NCBI RefSeq assembly: GCF_050219315.1
Contig: NZ_CP116939.1
Span: 2,728,001 to 2,792,000, forward strand
Source: Megasphaera_A sueciensis
Lineage (GTDB): Bacteria; Bacillota; Negativicutes; Veillonellales; Megasphaeraceae
Length of the DNA stretch: 64,000 nucleotides
Reading direction: 5' to 3'
In this document: piece by piece, positions 43,434 to 51,760 of the stretch
How positions within the stretch are numbered: position 1 is the stretch's first letter
How the letters are laid out: each line of letters opens with the position of its first letter
Notes under the pieces: generated by a model
The model's database searches: none
Told to the model about the DNA's origin: nothing
Seen by the model: the letters and a program-made list of their open reading frames with translations, nothing else
Position numbers and translations under genes: made by a program

Positions 43434-44582
43434 ATGAAAGTAGTTGTAGCTGTCGATTCTTTAAAAAACAGTCTGACTTCCTATGAAGCAGGTAAGGCGA
43501 TTGAAGCAGGTATTCGCAATGCTTACAGTGATACGGAGGTAGAAGTTATTGTAAAACCGCTGGCCGATGGTGGAGAGGGAACGGTGGCAGCACTGGTAGA
43601 AGGACTGCACGGTGAATTGCGGTATGCAGCGGTTCATGGACCGCTTGCCGGAATGGTTCAATGTCCATATGGTTTTTTGAAAGAATCTAAAACCGCGATC
43701 ATTGAAATGGCAGGGGCCGCAGGAATCGGACTGGTGCCGGAGGAAGAACGAAATCCGCTGAACACTACGACATATGGTGTTGGAGAAGTTATTGTGCAGG
43801 CAATGTCTGAAGGAGCCAGAAATTTTATTATCGGCATAGGCGGAAGCGTGACCAGTGACTGCGGAGTCGGTATGCTGCAGGCATTAGGTTTTATTTTTAA
43901 GGATGAGCAAGGACAGCCTGTGGGGTTGGGCGGAAAAGCTGTTGAAAATATAGCATCTGTTGATGCCTCTCAAGCTGTGCCGGCTATAAAAGACTGCACT
44001 TTTCATATTGCCTGTGATGTAAATAATCCGTTATACGGTACCCATGGGGCAGCTTATATTTTTGGACCACAAAAAGGAGCAACACCGGATATGGTACACC
44101 GTTTGGATGCCGGAAGCCGTGTGTTTGCTGAAGTAACTGCAAAATTTATAGGAACCGATTTATCTCAAACACCGGGAGCAGGAGCGGCGGGCGGTTTAGG
44201 ATTTGCTTTTTTGGCATATATTAAGGGAAGTCTTCAATCGGGAATACAAATTGTACTCAATTCTATTCATCTAGCCGAAGCTATACAAGATGCAGATTAT
44301 GTTGTTACGGGAGAAGGTTGTTTAGATGCACAGACGGCTATGGGAAAAGCCCCTATTGGAGTTGCGAAATTGGCAAAAAAATATGGTGCTAAAGTAATTG
44401 CATTGGCCGGCTGTACTACTGATGATGCAAAAGCTTGCAATAAACATGGGATTGACGCATTTTTTTCCATTGTAGATTCGGCAATGTCATTGAAAGAAGC
44501 AATGAATAAGGATGTTGCTTTAAAAAATATGACGAATACAGCAACACAAGTGTTTAATTTAATCCGTGTAGCAGAACATTGA
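43434..44582 (+). CDS. garK: Glycerate kinase (GarK/GlxK type)
   Basis: A 382-residue type-1 glycerate kinase that phosphorylates D-glycerate to 2-phosphoglycerate. Conserved segments are VAVDSLKNSLTSYEAGKAIE, PLADGGEGTVAALVEG, GIGGSVTSDCGVGMLQALG and TGEGCLDAQTAMGKAP. ATG 43434 follows GGGAG at 9 bases; the longer start lacks a site. It is the last step bringing tartronate-derived carbon into glycolysis. It is separated by 133 bases from the CdaR gene, with an AT-rich gap that may hold a promoter, and is followed by two strong hairpins. Confidence 0.92.
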   Translation: MKVVVAVDSLKNSLTSYEAGKAIEAGIRNAYSDTEVEVIVKPLADGGEGTVAALVEGLHGELRYAAVHGPLAGMVQCPYGFLKESKTAIIEMAGAAGIGLVPEEERNPLNTTTYGVGEVIVQAMSEGARNFIIGIGGSVTSDCGVGMLQALGFIFKDEQGQPVGLGGKAVENIASVDASQAVPAIKDCTFHIACDVNNPLYGTHGAAYIFGPQKGATPDMVHRLDAGSRVFAEVTAKFIGTDLSQTPGAGAAGGLGFAFLAYIKGSLQSGIQIVLNSIHLAEAIQDADYVVTGEGCLDAQTAMGKAPIGVAKLAKKYGAKVIALAGCTTDDAKACNKHGIDAFFSIVDSAMSLKEAMNKDVALKNMTNTATQVFNLIRVAEH

Positions 44583-44678
44583 TATATACAACGTATTGTT
44601 TTATCATGAACTCATATTTAAATAAGCTGTTTGGGATGATTACTTACTACGGCTGATGTATGGTGTCATAAAAAGAGA

Positions 44679-44731
44679 ATATTAATAAAAGCTGTTTTGG
44701 GGAAAAATCTCAAAGCAGCTTTTATTAATAT
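44679..44731. terminator. Terminator hairpin after glycerate kinase
   Basis: ATATTAATAAAAGCTG (44679-44694) pairs perfectly with 44716-44731, and TTTTG/CAAAG extend the stem inward. A second hairpin, AAAAGAAG...CTTCTTTT (44758-44795), follows. Confidence 0.8.
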
Positions 44732-44796
44732 GGCTTTGTGTGACCTTGCATAGTATTAAAAGAAGAAGCACGATATTGCCTAGCGGCTTCTTTTAT

Positions 44797-45145
44797 ATAA
44801 TTAAGTGCTGCTTTTTGAGGAATATAATAGTAAAAAATAAATATGAGTGTAGTAGATTCTAGTGTCTGGGAAGAGAAATACTATGTCGTGCATTCAATGC
44901 GAATAGTTAAAAGACATAATGCGAAATGGTAGGGAATGCAATACAAGACGATACGAATTTTGCCGTTGAAAATCTGTTAGCTTTTTACTTTTTTAGAGGT
45001 AAGGTAGTGAAATAAGGTACTATATAAGCTGTCTTATTTATACAGATTTACTAATATTCCTTTTTATTTTTCCTATACATCGATGTTTTGTAGTATAATT
45101 AGTAAAGATAGCGCCATTCTATTTCTAAATAAAGAAGTGTGTGAT
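44797..45145. other. Intergenic stretch without a supported gene
   Basis: About 350 bases with short frames only. Near its end, TATAAT at 45096-45101 is the likely -10 box of the TVP38 gene. I see nothing else that can be named. Confidence 0.5.
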
Positions 45146-45823
45146 ATGATAAAAGGAACAACCTTAGATAAGGTATTTAAAGGATTTGTTATTGCCATTA
45201 TACTATTTGTTTTTGCCGGAGTTCATTTCCTAGTTCCGGGATTTTATAGTACGTTGTTTCATTTAACAATGACAGGCAATATGGAGGGCTTGGTAGCGTA
45301 TATTACTTCTTTTGGTTATTGGGCCATTATTATAAGCATTTTTATGATTATTATTACTAACATGACAGGCTTGCCTTCTATTCCGTTTCTCACCGTAAAT
45401 GGGGTTATTTTTGGTCTCGTACCAGGAATTATTATTTCTTGGATCGGAGAGGTTATTGGAATTGATCTGGGTTTTATCATCATGCGGAATATTTTGAGGG
45501 AGAAAGCACAGAAATTAATTGAAGACAATCATATGGCGGAAAAACTTGATCAATACAGCAATATACGAACGATGACATTTTTTCGGGCCATTCCATATAC
45601 TCCGAATGTATTGTTTACCGCTATTGCTGCTCTGAGCCGAATCAGTCTTCGGGATCATACCGTTTCTGCCCTTATTGGCAAAATGCCGGCAGTGATTGTA
45701 GAAGTTTGGCTGGGTCATGATTTATTGAAATTTAGTAAGTATGGCGGACGGTTTCTTATCTGGGTTACGATTGCTTCAGTAGCATACCTTTTTTACCGTC
45801 ATTATAAAAGAAAGAAAAAATAA
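45146..45823 (+). CDS. TVP38/TMEM64 family membrane protein (second copy)
   Basis: A 225-residue VTT/DedA-type membrane protein, clearly paralogous to the one at 12634-13308: both have an N-terminal hydrophobic helix, GLPSIPFLTVNGVIFG, a GEVIG turn, RAIPYTPNVLFTA and EVWLGHDL. ATG 45146 is used because an upstream ATG at 45083 lies ahead of the probable -10 box; its ribosome binding site is weak. Lipid scrambling or envelope homeostasis is the general family role. It is followed 62 bases later by an MFS gene. Confidence 0.85.
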   Translation: MIKGTTLDKVFKGFVIAIILFVFAGVHFLVPGFYSTLFHLTMTGNMEGLVAYITSFGYWAIIISIFMIIITNMTGLPSIPFLTVNGVIFGLVPGIIISWIGEVIGIDLGFIIMRNILREKAQKLIEDNHMAEKLDQYSNIRTMTFFRAIPYTPNVLFTAIAALSRISLRDHTVSALIGKMPAVIVEVWLGHDLLKFSKYGGRFLIWVTIASVAYLFYRHYKRKKK

Positions 45824-45885
45824 TAATTGTTGGCTGGCAGCAGAAGAAGGCTGCAGAGTAAACAAATAAGCAGGAGCGTCAGTGT

Positions 45886-47058
45886 ATGCAGAAAAAATAC
45901 TTATATATATTAGCAGCGGCGCATCTATGCAATGACATCAGTTCAGGGGCATTGCCTGCAGTTTTGCCGTTTTTTGTTACCTTTTATGGCATGAATTATA
46001 CCGATATAGCAGGTATCATGTTTGCGTCTTGTTTTTTATCATCTTTTATTCAGCCTGTTTTTGGTTACTTAGCAGATAAAACATCTTTTCAATGGTTTAT
46101 GAGTATTGGCGTTTTGCTCACGGGGGTAACGTTTGCCGTAACCGGATTCGTGAGTAATTACTGGTTGATTTTTGCAGCAGTTACTGTGATGGGGGTGGGG
46201 GCTGCCGTTTTTCATCCGGAAGCGGCACGCCTTGTTAATTCCGTGTCGGGTGATCAGCGCGGTTCCGGCATGAGTATTTTTTCTATTGGCGGAAATGGTG
46301 GGTACGGTTTTGGACCGCTTATCGCGGTAGCTGTGATTGAGCTGTTTGGTATGAAAGGATTGCTGTTTTTCGGTATTGTAGGTGTGGTTATGGCTATGAT
46401 ACTCCTTTATATTGTGCCAAAAATTAGAAAAACGGCGACGGCTATGATTCGAGAAAAAGAGAACGCCGATATAGCAAACCACATTATACACAAAGAAGCA
46501 AGCAACGATTGGAATGGATTCGGCAGATTGACGGTTGTTATTATTTTTCGTTCGATAGTGGCTACTGCATTGGGTAGTTTTTTACCATTATTTTGCATTA
46601 ATGTCATGGGCTCATCCAATGCGGTGGGAAGTTTGACTTTATCTGTATTCAATTTAGTTGGGATAGTGACAACTATGATTGGAGGATATCTTGCAGATCA
46701 TTGGGGATTTGTCACGGTACTTAAAAGAGGCAGCTTTTTTATGGTTCCGCTTCTTATTGCAGCGGTATTTTTGCAAAACATATGGATTTTGTTTATTCTT
46801 CTATTACCGTTAAGCCTTTCTATGCATGGAACCTATTCATCCTTTGTTGTTCTGGGACAGAGTTATTTAGCTAAAAGTATTGGTTTTGCTTCCGGGGTCA
46901 CATTGGGATTGTCTTTTAGTGCCGGTGGTATTGTGGTCCCCTTTATGGGGCATTTTGCTGATGATTTTGGAATCATGCCAGTTATGGTTATTATTATAGC
47001 GATTGCTGCGGCAATGGCGGTCAGTACTCTTTTTCTGCCGGAACCTAAAGAAAATTAA
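45886..47058 (+). CDS. MFS transporter of the fosmidomycin-resistance (Fsr) type
   Basis: A 390-residue 12-segment exporter. The opening LAAAHLCNDISSGALPAVLPF, VGAAVFHPEAARL and SIGGNGGYGFGPLIA are characteristic of the Fsr group, which pumps out fosmidomycin and unrelated compounds. GCAGGAGCG precedes the ATG. The natural substrate in this organism is unknown. It may be cotranscribed with the TVP38 gene ahead of it. Confidence 0.85.
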   Translation: MQKKYLYILAAAHLCNDISSGALPAVLPFFVTFYGMNYTDIAGIMFASCFLSSFIQPVFGYLADKTSFQWFMSIGVLLTGVTFAVTGFVSNYWLIFAAVTVMGVGAAVFHPEAARLVNSVSGDQRGSGMSIFSIGGNGGYGFGPLIAVAVIELFGMKGLLFFGIVGVVMAMILLYIVPKIRKTATAMIREKENADIANHIIHKEASNDWNGFGRLTVVIIFRSIVATALGSFLPLFCINVMGSSNAVGSLTLSVFNLVGIVTTMIGGYLADHWGFVTVLKRGSFFMVPLLIAAVFLQNIWILFILLLPLSLSMHGTYSSFVVLGQSYLAKSIGFASGVTLGLSFSAGGIVVPFMGHFADDFGIMPVMVIIIAIAAAMAVSTLFLPEPKEN

Positions 47059-47150
47059 TTGCCAGATGATTGACAAAGTCCACGGGTAAGCTTATGATGA
47101 AAATATGAGAACATTCTCGCAAACAAAGCCATAGGAGAGGGCGTGTCCGC

Positions 47151-47498
47151 ATGTTGTATATTATTCTTATAGGAATTGCCAGTTTTTTTGTTGCAGTATT
47201 AGCAATACAGAATTCTATGCCTGTGGAACTTTCTTTTTTTACGATGAAATTTAATTCTAATCTGATTGTTGTTATTATTTTATCGCTTTTAGCAGGGATA
47301 TTTATTGCTTTCTGCTGGGGGTTGAAGCTTAAAACACAACATTATATTCGTGAACGCAAGGCACAGGATAGAATCAATAAATTGGAATATGAGAACAAAA
47401 CGCTAAAAAAAAGAATTGCAGATTTGAATTATGAAGAACCTGTGCCGGAATGGCGTGTTTCGCAGGAAAAAGGGAACGGCCCAATACCGCCCAAATAA
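47151..47498 (+). CDS. lapA: LapA family membrane protein (DUF1049)
   Basis: A 115-residue protein with two transmembrane helices (residues 3-22 and about 39-60) and a cytoplasmic coiled coil (RKAQDRINKLEYENKTLKKR), the layout of LapA, which acts with LapB in tuning lipopolysaccharide synthesis in Gram-negative bacteria. This would fit an outer-membrane-bearing Negativicute. AGGAGAGGGCG lies before the ATG. No lapB is in the window. Confidence 0.75.
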   Translation: MLYIILIGIASFFVAVLAIQNSMPVELSFFTMKFNSNLIVVIILSLLAGIFIAFCWGLKLKTQHYIRERKAQDRINKLEYENKTLKKRIADLNYEEPVPEWRVSQEKGNGPIPPK

Positions 47499-47509
47499 AA
47501 TGAGCAAAT

Positions 47510-47546
47510 AGAGGACAGTCTGCGTATATGACGGTTCCTCTTTTTG
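47510..47546 (+). terminator. Rho-independent terminator after lapA
   Basis: AGAGGA...GTC pairs with GAC...TCCTCT, followed by a T run. Confidence 0.75.
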
Positions 47547-47624
47547 TTATATAAGGTAAAAGCGGATTTTTAACATGAAGAATGCCAAGCCATACGGATG
47601 GTGATACACGTTAGGAGGAAAATA

Positions 47625-48872
47625 ATGGGGAACGGTGCTTTTTACAAGGAACGGATGGATGAAAATCACCCTAATTGGAAATTAGCTATTAAGCGCAATG
47701 GAAACCTATATACGCGTCCCGATGATTTTAGGACGCCTTTTGGACGTGATTATACTCGTATTTTGCATTCAACGGCATATCGCCGTTTGAAGCATAAAAC
47801 ACAAGTGTTTTTTACGACTAAGAATGACCACATTTGTACACGGATTGAACATGTAAATCATGTGGATTCTGTGAGTTGTACAATAGGGCAGTACTTAGGG
47901 CTTAATACGGAACTTATTGGAGCTATTGCAAATGGACATGACTTGGGACATTCTCCATTCGGACATTTAGGAGAACGGGTTCTAAAAAAAATTAGTGAAA
48001 AAGAATTAGGACAGCCCTTTTGGCATGAACGCCAAGGCTTGCGTGTGGTTGATGATATTGAAACGCTGCTGGACCCAGCGGGCAAGACTTCAAATCTTAT
48101 GCTGACGTATGCTGTTCGTGATGGTATTGTAAGCCATTGTGGTGAGATGAAACAAACCGTACTGCGCCCGCGTAAAGAATATGTAGACCTTAATAAAATA
48201 GAAAGAGCAGGGGAATTTGAACCGTATACTTGGGAAGGATGTGTTGTGAAAATTGCTGATAAGATAGCATATCTTGGAAGAGATATTGAGGATGCTGTTC
48301 GGTTGGGAATTTTAAAAGAAGATGGAAATCCTTTGCGAGATTTAAAGGAACAACTGAACGGACATCTTAAGGCACAGTTGCAATCGGTTACCAATACGGC
48401 TATTATGTATCCTCTGATTACAGATATTTGTAAAGAAAGTATACCGGATAAAGGACTGGTATTGTCTGAACAGCATTTGAATTTGATGGATACGGTTATG
48501 CAGTTTAATTATAAATTTATTTATAGTAATCCACGGCTGGAAATATATCATAAGTATGCAAAACTTATCATACAATCTATTTATGATATATTAAGCCGCT
48601 GCTATCGCGGTCCTGACACGATAAAGGAACTGGTTAAATTGAGTGAAGAGTATCCTACACTAGGTGCTCATTTTTTGGAACGCATGAGAAAATATTCTGA
48701 TATCGGCAGAGAAATTGCTGTAGAAGATAATTTAGGAAATGTTTTTGGTAATCGCGTTATTTATCATATCAAGGAGAATGAATCAGAATACCGCTCTGCC
48801 TGTATTGACTATATTGCGGGAATGACAGATACATATGCCGAAAAAATTTTTGATGAACTAACCACGTTTTAG
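47625..48872 (+). CDS. dgt: Deoxyguanosinetriphosphate triphosphohydrolase-like HD protein
   Basis: A 415-residue dNTPase of the HD superfamily, which hydrolyses dGTP (or other dNTPs) to nucleoside and tripolyphosphate. The metal site is visible: RIEHVNHV (His76), NGHDLGHSPFGH (His105-Asp106) and the late Asp in ADKIAYLGRDIEDA; the N-terminal RRLKHKTQVF is typical of the short Dgt group. ATG 47625 follows TAGGAGGAAAATA and replaces a longer version. The DUF1653 gene follows after 50 bases. Confidence 0.9.
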   Translation: MGNGAFYKERMDENHPNWKLAIKRNGNLYTRPDDFRTPFGRDYTRILHSTAYRRLKHKTQVFFTTKNDHICTRIEHVNHVDSVSCTIGQYLGLNTELIGAIANGHDLGHSPFGHLGERVLKKISEKELGQPFWHERQGLRVVDDIETLLDPAGKTSNLMLTYAVRDGIVSHCGEMKQTVLRPRKEYVDLNKIERAGEFEPYTWEGCVVKIADKIAYLGRDIEDAVRLGILKEDGNPLRDLKEQLNGHLKAQLQSVTNTAIMYPLITDICKESIPDKGLVLSEQHLNLMDTVMQFNYKFIYSNPRLEIYHKYAKLIIQSIYDILSRCYRGPDTIKELVKLSEEYPTLGAHFLERMRKYSDIGREIAVEDNLGNVFGNRVIYHIKENESEYRSACIDYIAGMTDTYAEKIFDELTTF

Positions 48873-48922
48873 ATTTCTGTGGTAAAATATATATCATAAT
48901 ACTATAAAAGAGGAGGTTCATC

Positions 48923-49153
48923 ATGAGAGAATTACCTAAAGAAAATGAAGTATGGATCCATTTTAAAAAGAATAAGTATCAAATTGTTACCATTGCCGAA
49001 CACACAGAAACCGGGGAACAGTTCGTAATATACAAAGCGTTGGCAGATACAAAGAAAACATATGCACGACCTGTGAAGATGTTTATGGGGGAAGTTGACC
49101 ATGAAAAATATCCGTACGCCGAACAAAAATATCGATTTGAAAAATTAGGATGA
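48923..49153 (+). CDS. DUF1653 family protein
   Basis: A 76-residue small protein matching the DUF1653 pattern: HFKKNKYQIVTIAEHTETGE, VIYKAL and ARPVKMFMGEVDHEKYP. It is soluble and has no catalytic assignment. AAGAGGAGG stands 7 bases before the ATG. It probably shares an mRNA with dgt. Its transcription may be ended by a hairpin that is the relic of an IS3 element end. Confidence 0.85.
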   Translation: MRELPKENEVWIHFKKNKYQIVTIAEHTETGEQFVIYKALADTKKTYARPVKMFMGEVDHEKYPYAEQKYRFEKLG

Positions 49154-49163
49154 TTATAAAAAA

Positions 49164-49214
49164 TACCGATCCCCAAAAGTTGATTTTTAGGTCTAACTTT
49201 TGGGGGTCGGTACA
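49164..49214. repeat. Solo IS3-type end hairpin (MITE-like remnant)
   Basis: Fifty-one bases match the right-hand end of the IS3 element at about 12534-12584: GGTCTAACTTTTGGGGGTCG here against GGTCTAACTTATGGGGGTCA there, with the same TACA terminus and internal hairpin. No transposase is nearby. ACCGATCCCC/GGGGGTCGGT arms form a stem that can terminate transcription in either direction. Confidence 0.75.
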
Positions 49215-49252
49215 AAAATAGGAGAGGCTATTTTACTGGTTACGCATAATTT

Positions 49253-49687
49253 TTATTTGATGTCAATCCGATGACTGTTTTCGATAACCTTAGATTCAAG
49301 TTTGGGTAAGTTGACTTTTAATATGCCGTTGGTAAAAGCAGCTTCGATTTGATCTTTTTTTATATTGCGAATAATGAATTGTCTGCTAAATGTACTGCTG
49401 CTGCGTTCTTTCCGAATATAATGTTTGTTTTCTTCTTTTTCTTCTTTTTCCTGATTATGCTGAGCTGCAATAGTCAATACATCATTGTCATAGGTAATAT
49501 TAATATCTCCCTTTACCATGCCGGGAAAGTCAGCTGTTATGATATAAGCATTTTCACTATCCTCGATGTCTACTTTAGGAAGTTTAATCTGCATTGCCGG
49601 ATTTGGCTGGAACAACCCGTTGAAAAAATTATCAAAAGCGGAGTCAGGGAATCTGAAATCATTAGTTACAGGAAATAAATCTCTCAT
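49253..49687 (-). CDS. Hsp20/alpha-crystallin small heat shock protein
   Basis: A 144-residue holdase chaperone that binds unfolding proteins. The alpha-crystallin domain runs from about residue 38 to 130 (KVDIEDSENAYIITADFPGM to AAFTNGILKVNLPK, with the conserved GILKVNLPK motif). N-terminal FFNGLF is the usual oligomerisation segment. AAAGAGGG precedes the ATG. The promoter overlaps a CIRCE-like site, so HrcA control is expected. Confidence 0.93.
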   Translation of the reverse strand: MRDLFPVTNDFRFPDSAFDNFFNGLFQPNPAMQIKLPKVDIEDSENAYIITADFPGMVKGDINITYDNDVLTIAAQHNQEKEEKEENKHYIRKERSSSTFSRQFIIRNIKKDQIEAAFTNGILKVNLPKLESKVIENSHRIDIK

Positions 49688-49794
49688 AATATAACCCTCT
49701 TTCTACAATATAGTGTAATAATGAAAATGATGCAAACAAGAAGTTTGTCCTTTTGACCTTTTAATATAACTCACTTCATCTTGTTTACAAATAT

Positions 49795-49834
49795 AGTATA
49801 ATGTTTGTTAGCACTGTTGTCAAGTGAGTGATAA
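49795..49834 (-). promoter_or_regulatory. CIRCE (HrcA operator) overlapping the hsp20 promoter
   Basis: TTAGCACTG (49808-49816), nine bases, GAGTGATAA (49826-49834) matches the CIRCE dyad with one mismatch per arm. On the minus strand TTGACA (49818-49823), 17 bases and TATACT (49795-49800) form the hsp20 promoter inside it. Confidence 0.85.
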
Positions 49835-49989
49835 TAAAAAATATTAAAGTGTTGGGAAATCGGACCTTATTGTCATTAAGGGATAGTTGTTTTTCATATT
49901 ATATTAAATAAAACGTTATACTATATAAAATATTTTATAATATCAATTATTTGTCTCTTTACAAATTATAAAGCGAGGAGTACAATAAA

Positions 49990-50256
49990 AAACAATCTAA
50001 GATGGTTGAATAAGCAATGAATGGGAGCATAGTAAACGATAAGCCGTTCAGAGAGTTGGGTGATTGGTGTGAGCCTGATACGTAAAGCGTTTATTTCTCG
50101 CCCATAAGCTCTTATGCTGAACGAAGTAGGGATAAGCGTAACCGGTGCGTTAAGCGGAGATGGAACCTATTCCGTCGTAATAAGATCCAATTAGGGTGGT
50201 ACCGCGATCATACGCCCCTAACAATGCCATATTGGCACTGTTAGGGGCGTATTTAT
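49990..50256 (+). promoter_or_regulatory. T-box leader upstream of an MFS transporter gene
   Basis: The canonical T-box AATTAGGGTGGTACCGCG is at 50189-50206. Ahead of it lies a Stem I region with AGAGAG and GGTGTGAGCC. The terminator CGCCCCTAACA/TGTTAGGGGCG (50213-50249) follows with a T-rich tail. Binding of an uncharged tRNA should favour the antiterminator and switch on the transporter. I could not fix the specifier codon with confidence; GAA after the CTGAAC stretch is one candidate. Confidence 0.93.
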
Positions 50257-50340
50257 ATATGGCCATATATATTTTTCTTTGCCGGATTGCAACTGGCAGC
50301 ATGCTGAAATTAAAAGTTTATTAGTATTGGAGGAACAGCT

Positions 50341-51558
50341 ATGTTTACGAAAAATATATCAAAAATTCCCAGGGCAATTTGGGTGCAATTATTTTTACTA
50401 GCGTTAGGATATGCCGTATACTCGGCAAATCGGTTATCTTTTGGTGTTGGATTAAAGGCTATTGCCGGTCAATTAGCACTTACAACAGTGGAAATTGGTA
50501 CGATAGGGACTATTTTTACATTGGGACAGGCATTTATTGATGTTCCGGCGGGTTTTCTTGCTGACCGGTTTGGCCGTAAACGAATGCTGGTTATGGGAAT
50601 GACCGGGCTTGGTTTTATGACTGCCATGGTAACAACTGCGCATAGTTTTTTTGAAGCAGCTTTTTGGCGTCTTCTTTTTGGTATGACGGAAGGATGTTGG
50701 AATATTGTTATGTATTCTGTTGCCGGGTCTATTTTTCCAGCGGCTAGGGGCATGTTGAATGGACTGATGATGACGTTTTATTCTATCGGTGCTTTTGTAG
50801 GACCTTCGTACTATGGGTGGAGTTTGGAACAAACTGGAGATTGGAGTGTAGGATTGAAAACGATGGGATCGGTTACTGTAGCCTTTGGATTATTGCTTGT
50901 TGTTGGATTCAAGGCGAAATATACGGATACATCAAGTGATATCAAGCATACTTGTCTAATGGAAGCACTGCATACGGTAGGCTTCAATAAAATTGTATGG
51001 TTGGCTGTTTTAATTCAAATTTTAAATATTATACCGTATTGGGGATTTGCCTCCATGGGACCCTATTTATTTATGACTTATAAAGGATTTACAGCAACAC
51101 AGGCCGGCCATTTTTTTGGTATGATTTATGGTATTGGCGGGTTGAGTGGAGTTGTATTAGGCTTTTTTGCTGATCATTTTGGCCGTAAACCGACCATTAT
51201 TTTCTTAGCTGTTTTAAATACTTTTTGTGCTATTTTGATTTTCCATATTATTCCTGCCAATTCATCTATCCTTTATTTGGTAGGTATTTTTATGGGAATT
51301 GGGTTGCACGCTATTTATGTTTTGGGGTATACGATTGCACAGGATGGTGTCAGTGGAGCGCAAATTGGATTAGCGACAGGTATTGTCGGAGCATCTAGTT
51401 ATTTCTTATCTTTTTTTTCTGGACCGCTTATGGGGTATTTAACCGACAGCTTAGGCTATTTAAATGCATTGGATATTGTTGTAGTAGCTTTTGAAGCAAC
51501 TTTGATTGTTGTTGCTGTCATAATGAAAGAAACGCATAAAAAAATACCGGTCTTATAA
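50341..51558 (+). CDS. MFS transporter under T-box control
   Basis: A 405-residue 12-segment major facilitator. The motif A loop GFLADRFGRKRMLVMGM and its second-half copy FFADHFGRKPTII are present. TTGGAGGAACAGCT precedes the ATG. Because the leader is a T-box, the carrier probably imports an amino acid or its precursor and is induced when the matching tRNA is uncharged. Sequence alone does not give the substrate. It is the only gene between the leader and the infC promoter. Confidence 0.88.
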   Translation: MFTKNISKIPRAIWVQLFLLALGYAVYSANRLSFGVGLKAIAGQLALTTVEIGTIGTIFTLGQAFIDVPAGFLADRFGRKRMLVMGMTGLGFMTAMVTTAHSFFEAAFWRLLFGMTEGCWNIVMYSVAGSIFPAARGMLNGLMMTFYSIGAFVGPSYYGWSLEQTGDWSVGLKTMGSVTVAFGLLLVVGFKAKYTDTSSDIKHTCLMEALHTVGFNKIVWLAVLIQILNIIPYWGFASMGPYLFMTYKGFTATQAGHFFGMIYGIGGLSGVVLGFFADHFGRKPTIIFLAVLNTFCAILIFHIIPANSSILYLVGIFMGIGLHAIYVLGYTIAQDGVSGAQIGLATGIVGASSYFLSFFSGPLMGYLTDSLGYLNALDIVVVAFEATLIVVAVIMKETHKKIPVL

Positions 51559-51585
51559 AAAGAGAAGGATAGTTGTATAAAAACA

Positions 51586-51735
51586 TTGACAAGATGATAT
51601 GGCAATGGTAAAATAATTAGCGTATGAAAACAAAGAAGAAGCTATCCGCTTCTCACCTTACATGGCGTTATTGTTACTAAGGTTGATACGGATTTGAACG
51701 TATAGCGGATAGTATTACTATCCGCTTTTTATTTT
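51586..51735 (+). promoter_or_regulatory. infC operon promoter and attenuator leader
   Basis: TTGACA 51586-51591, a 17-base spacer and TAAAAT 51609-51614 form the promoter. The leader contains GAAGCTATCCGCTTC early and the terminator AGCGGATAG/CTATCCGCT (51704-51726) with a T-rich tail. The CTATCCGC copy can pair with the terminator's left arm, the arrangement of L20-type autoregulatory leaders. Confidence 0.8.
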
Positions 51736-51760
51736 TATATTGTTTTGGAGGTGAAATACT

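Noticed and set aside
45083..45145. Longer N-terminus of the second TVP38 protein
   Set aside because: The ATG at 45083 precedes a likely TATAAT box, so it would not be in the mRNA.
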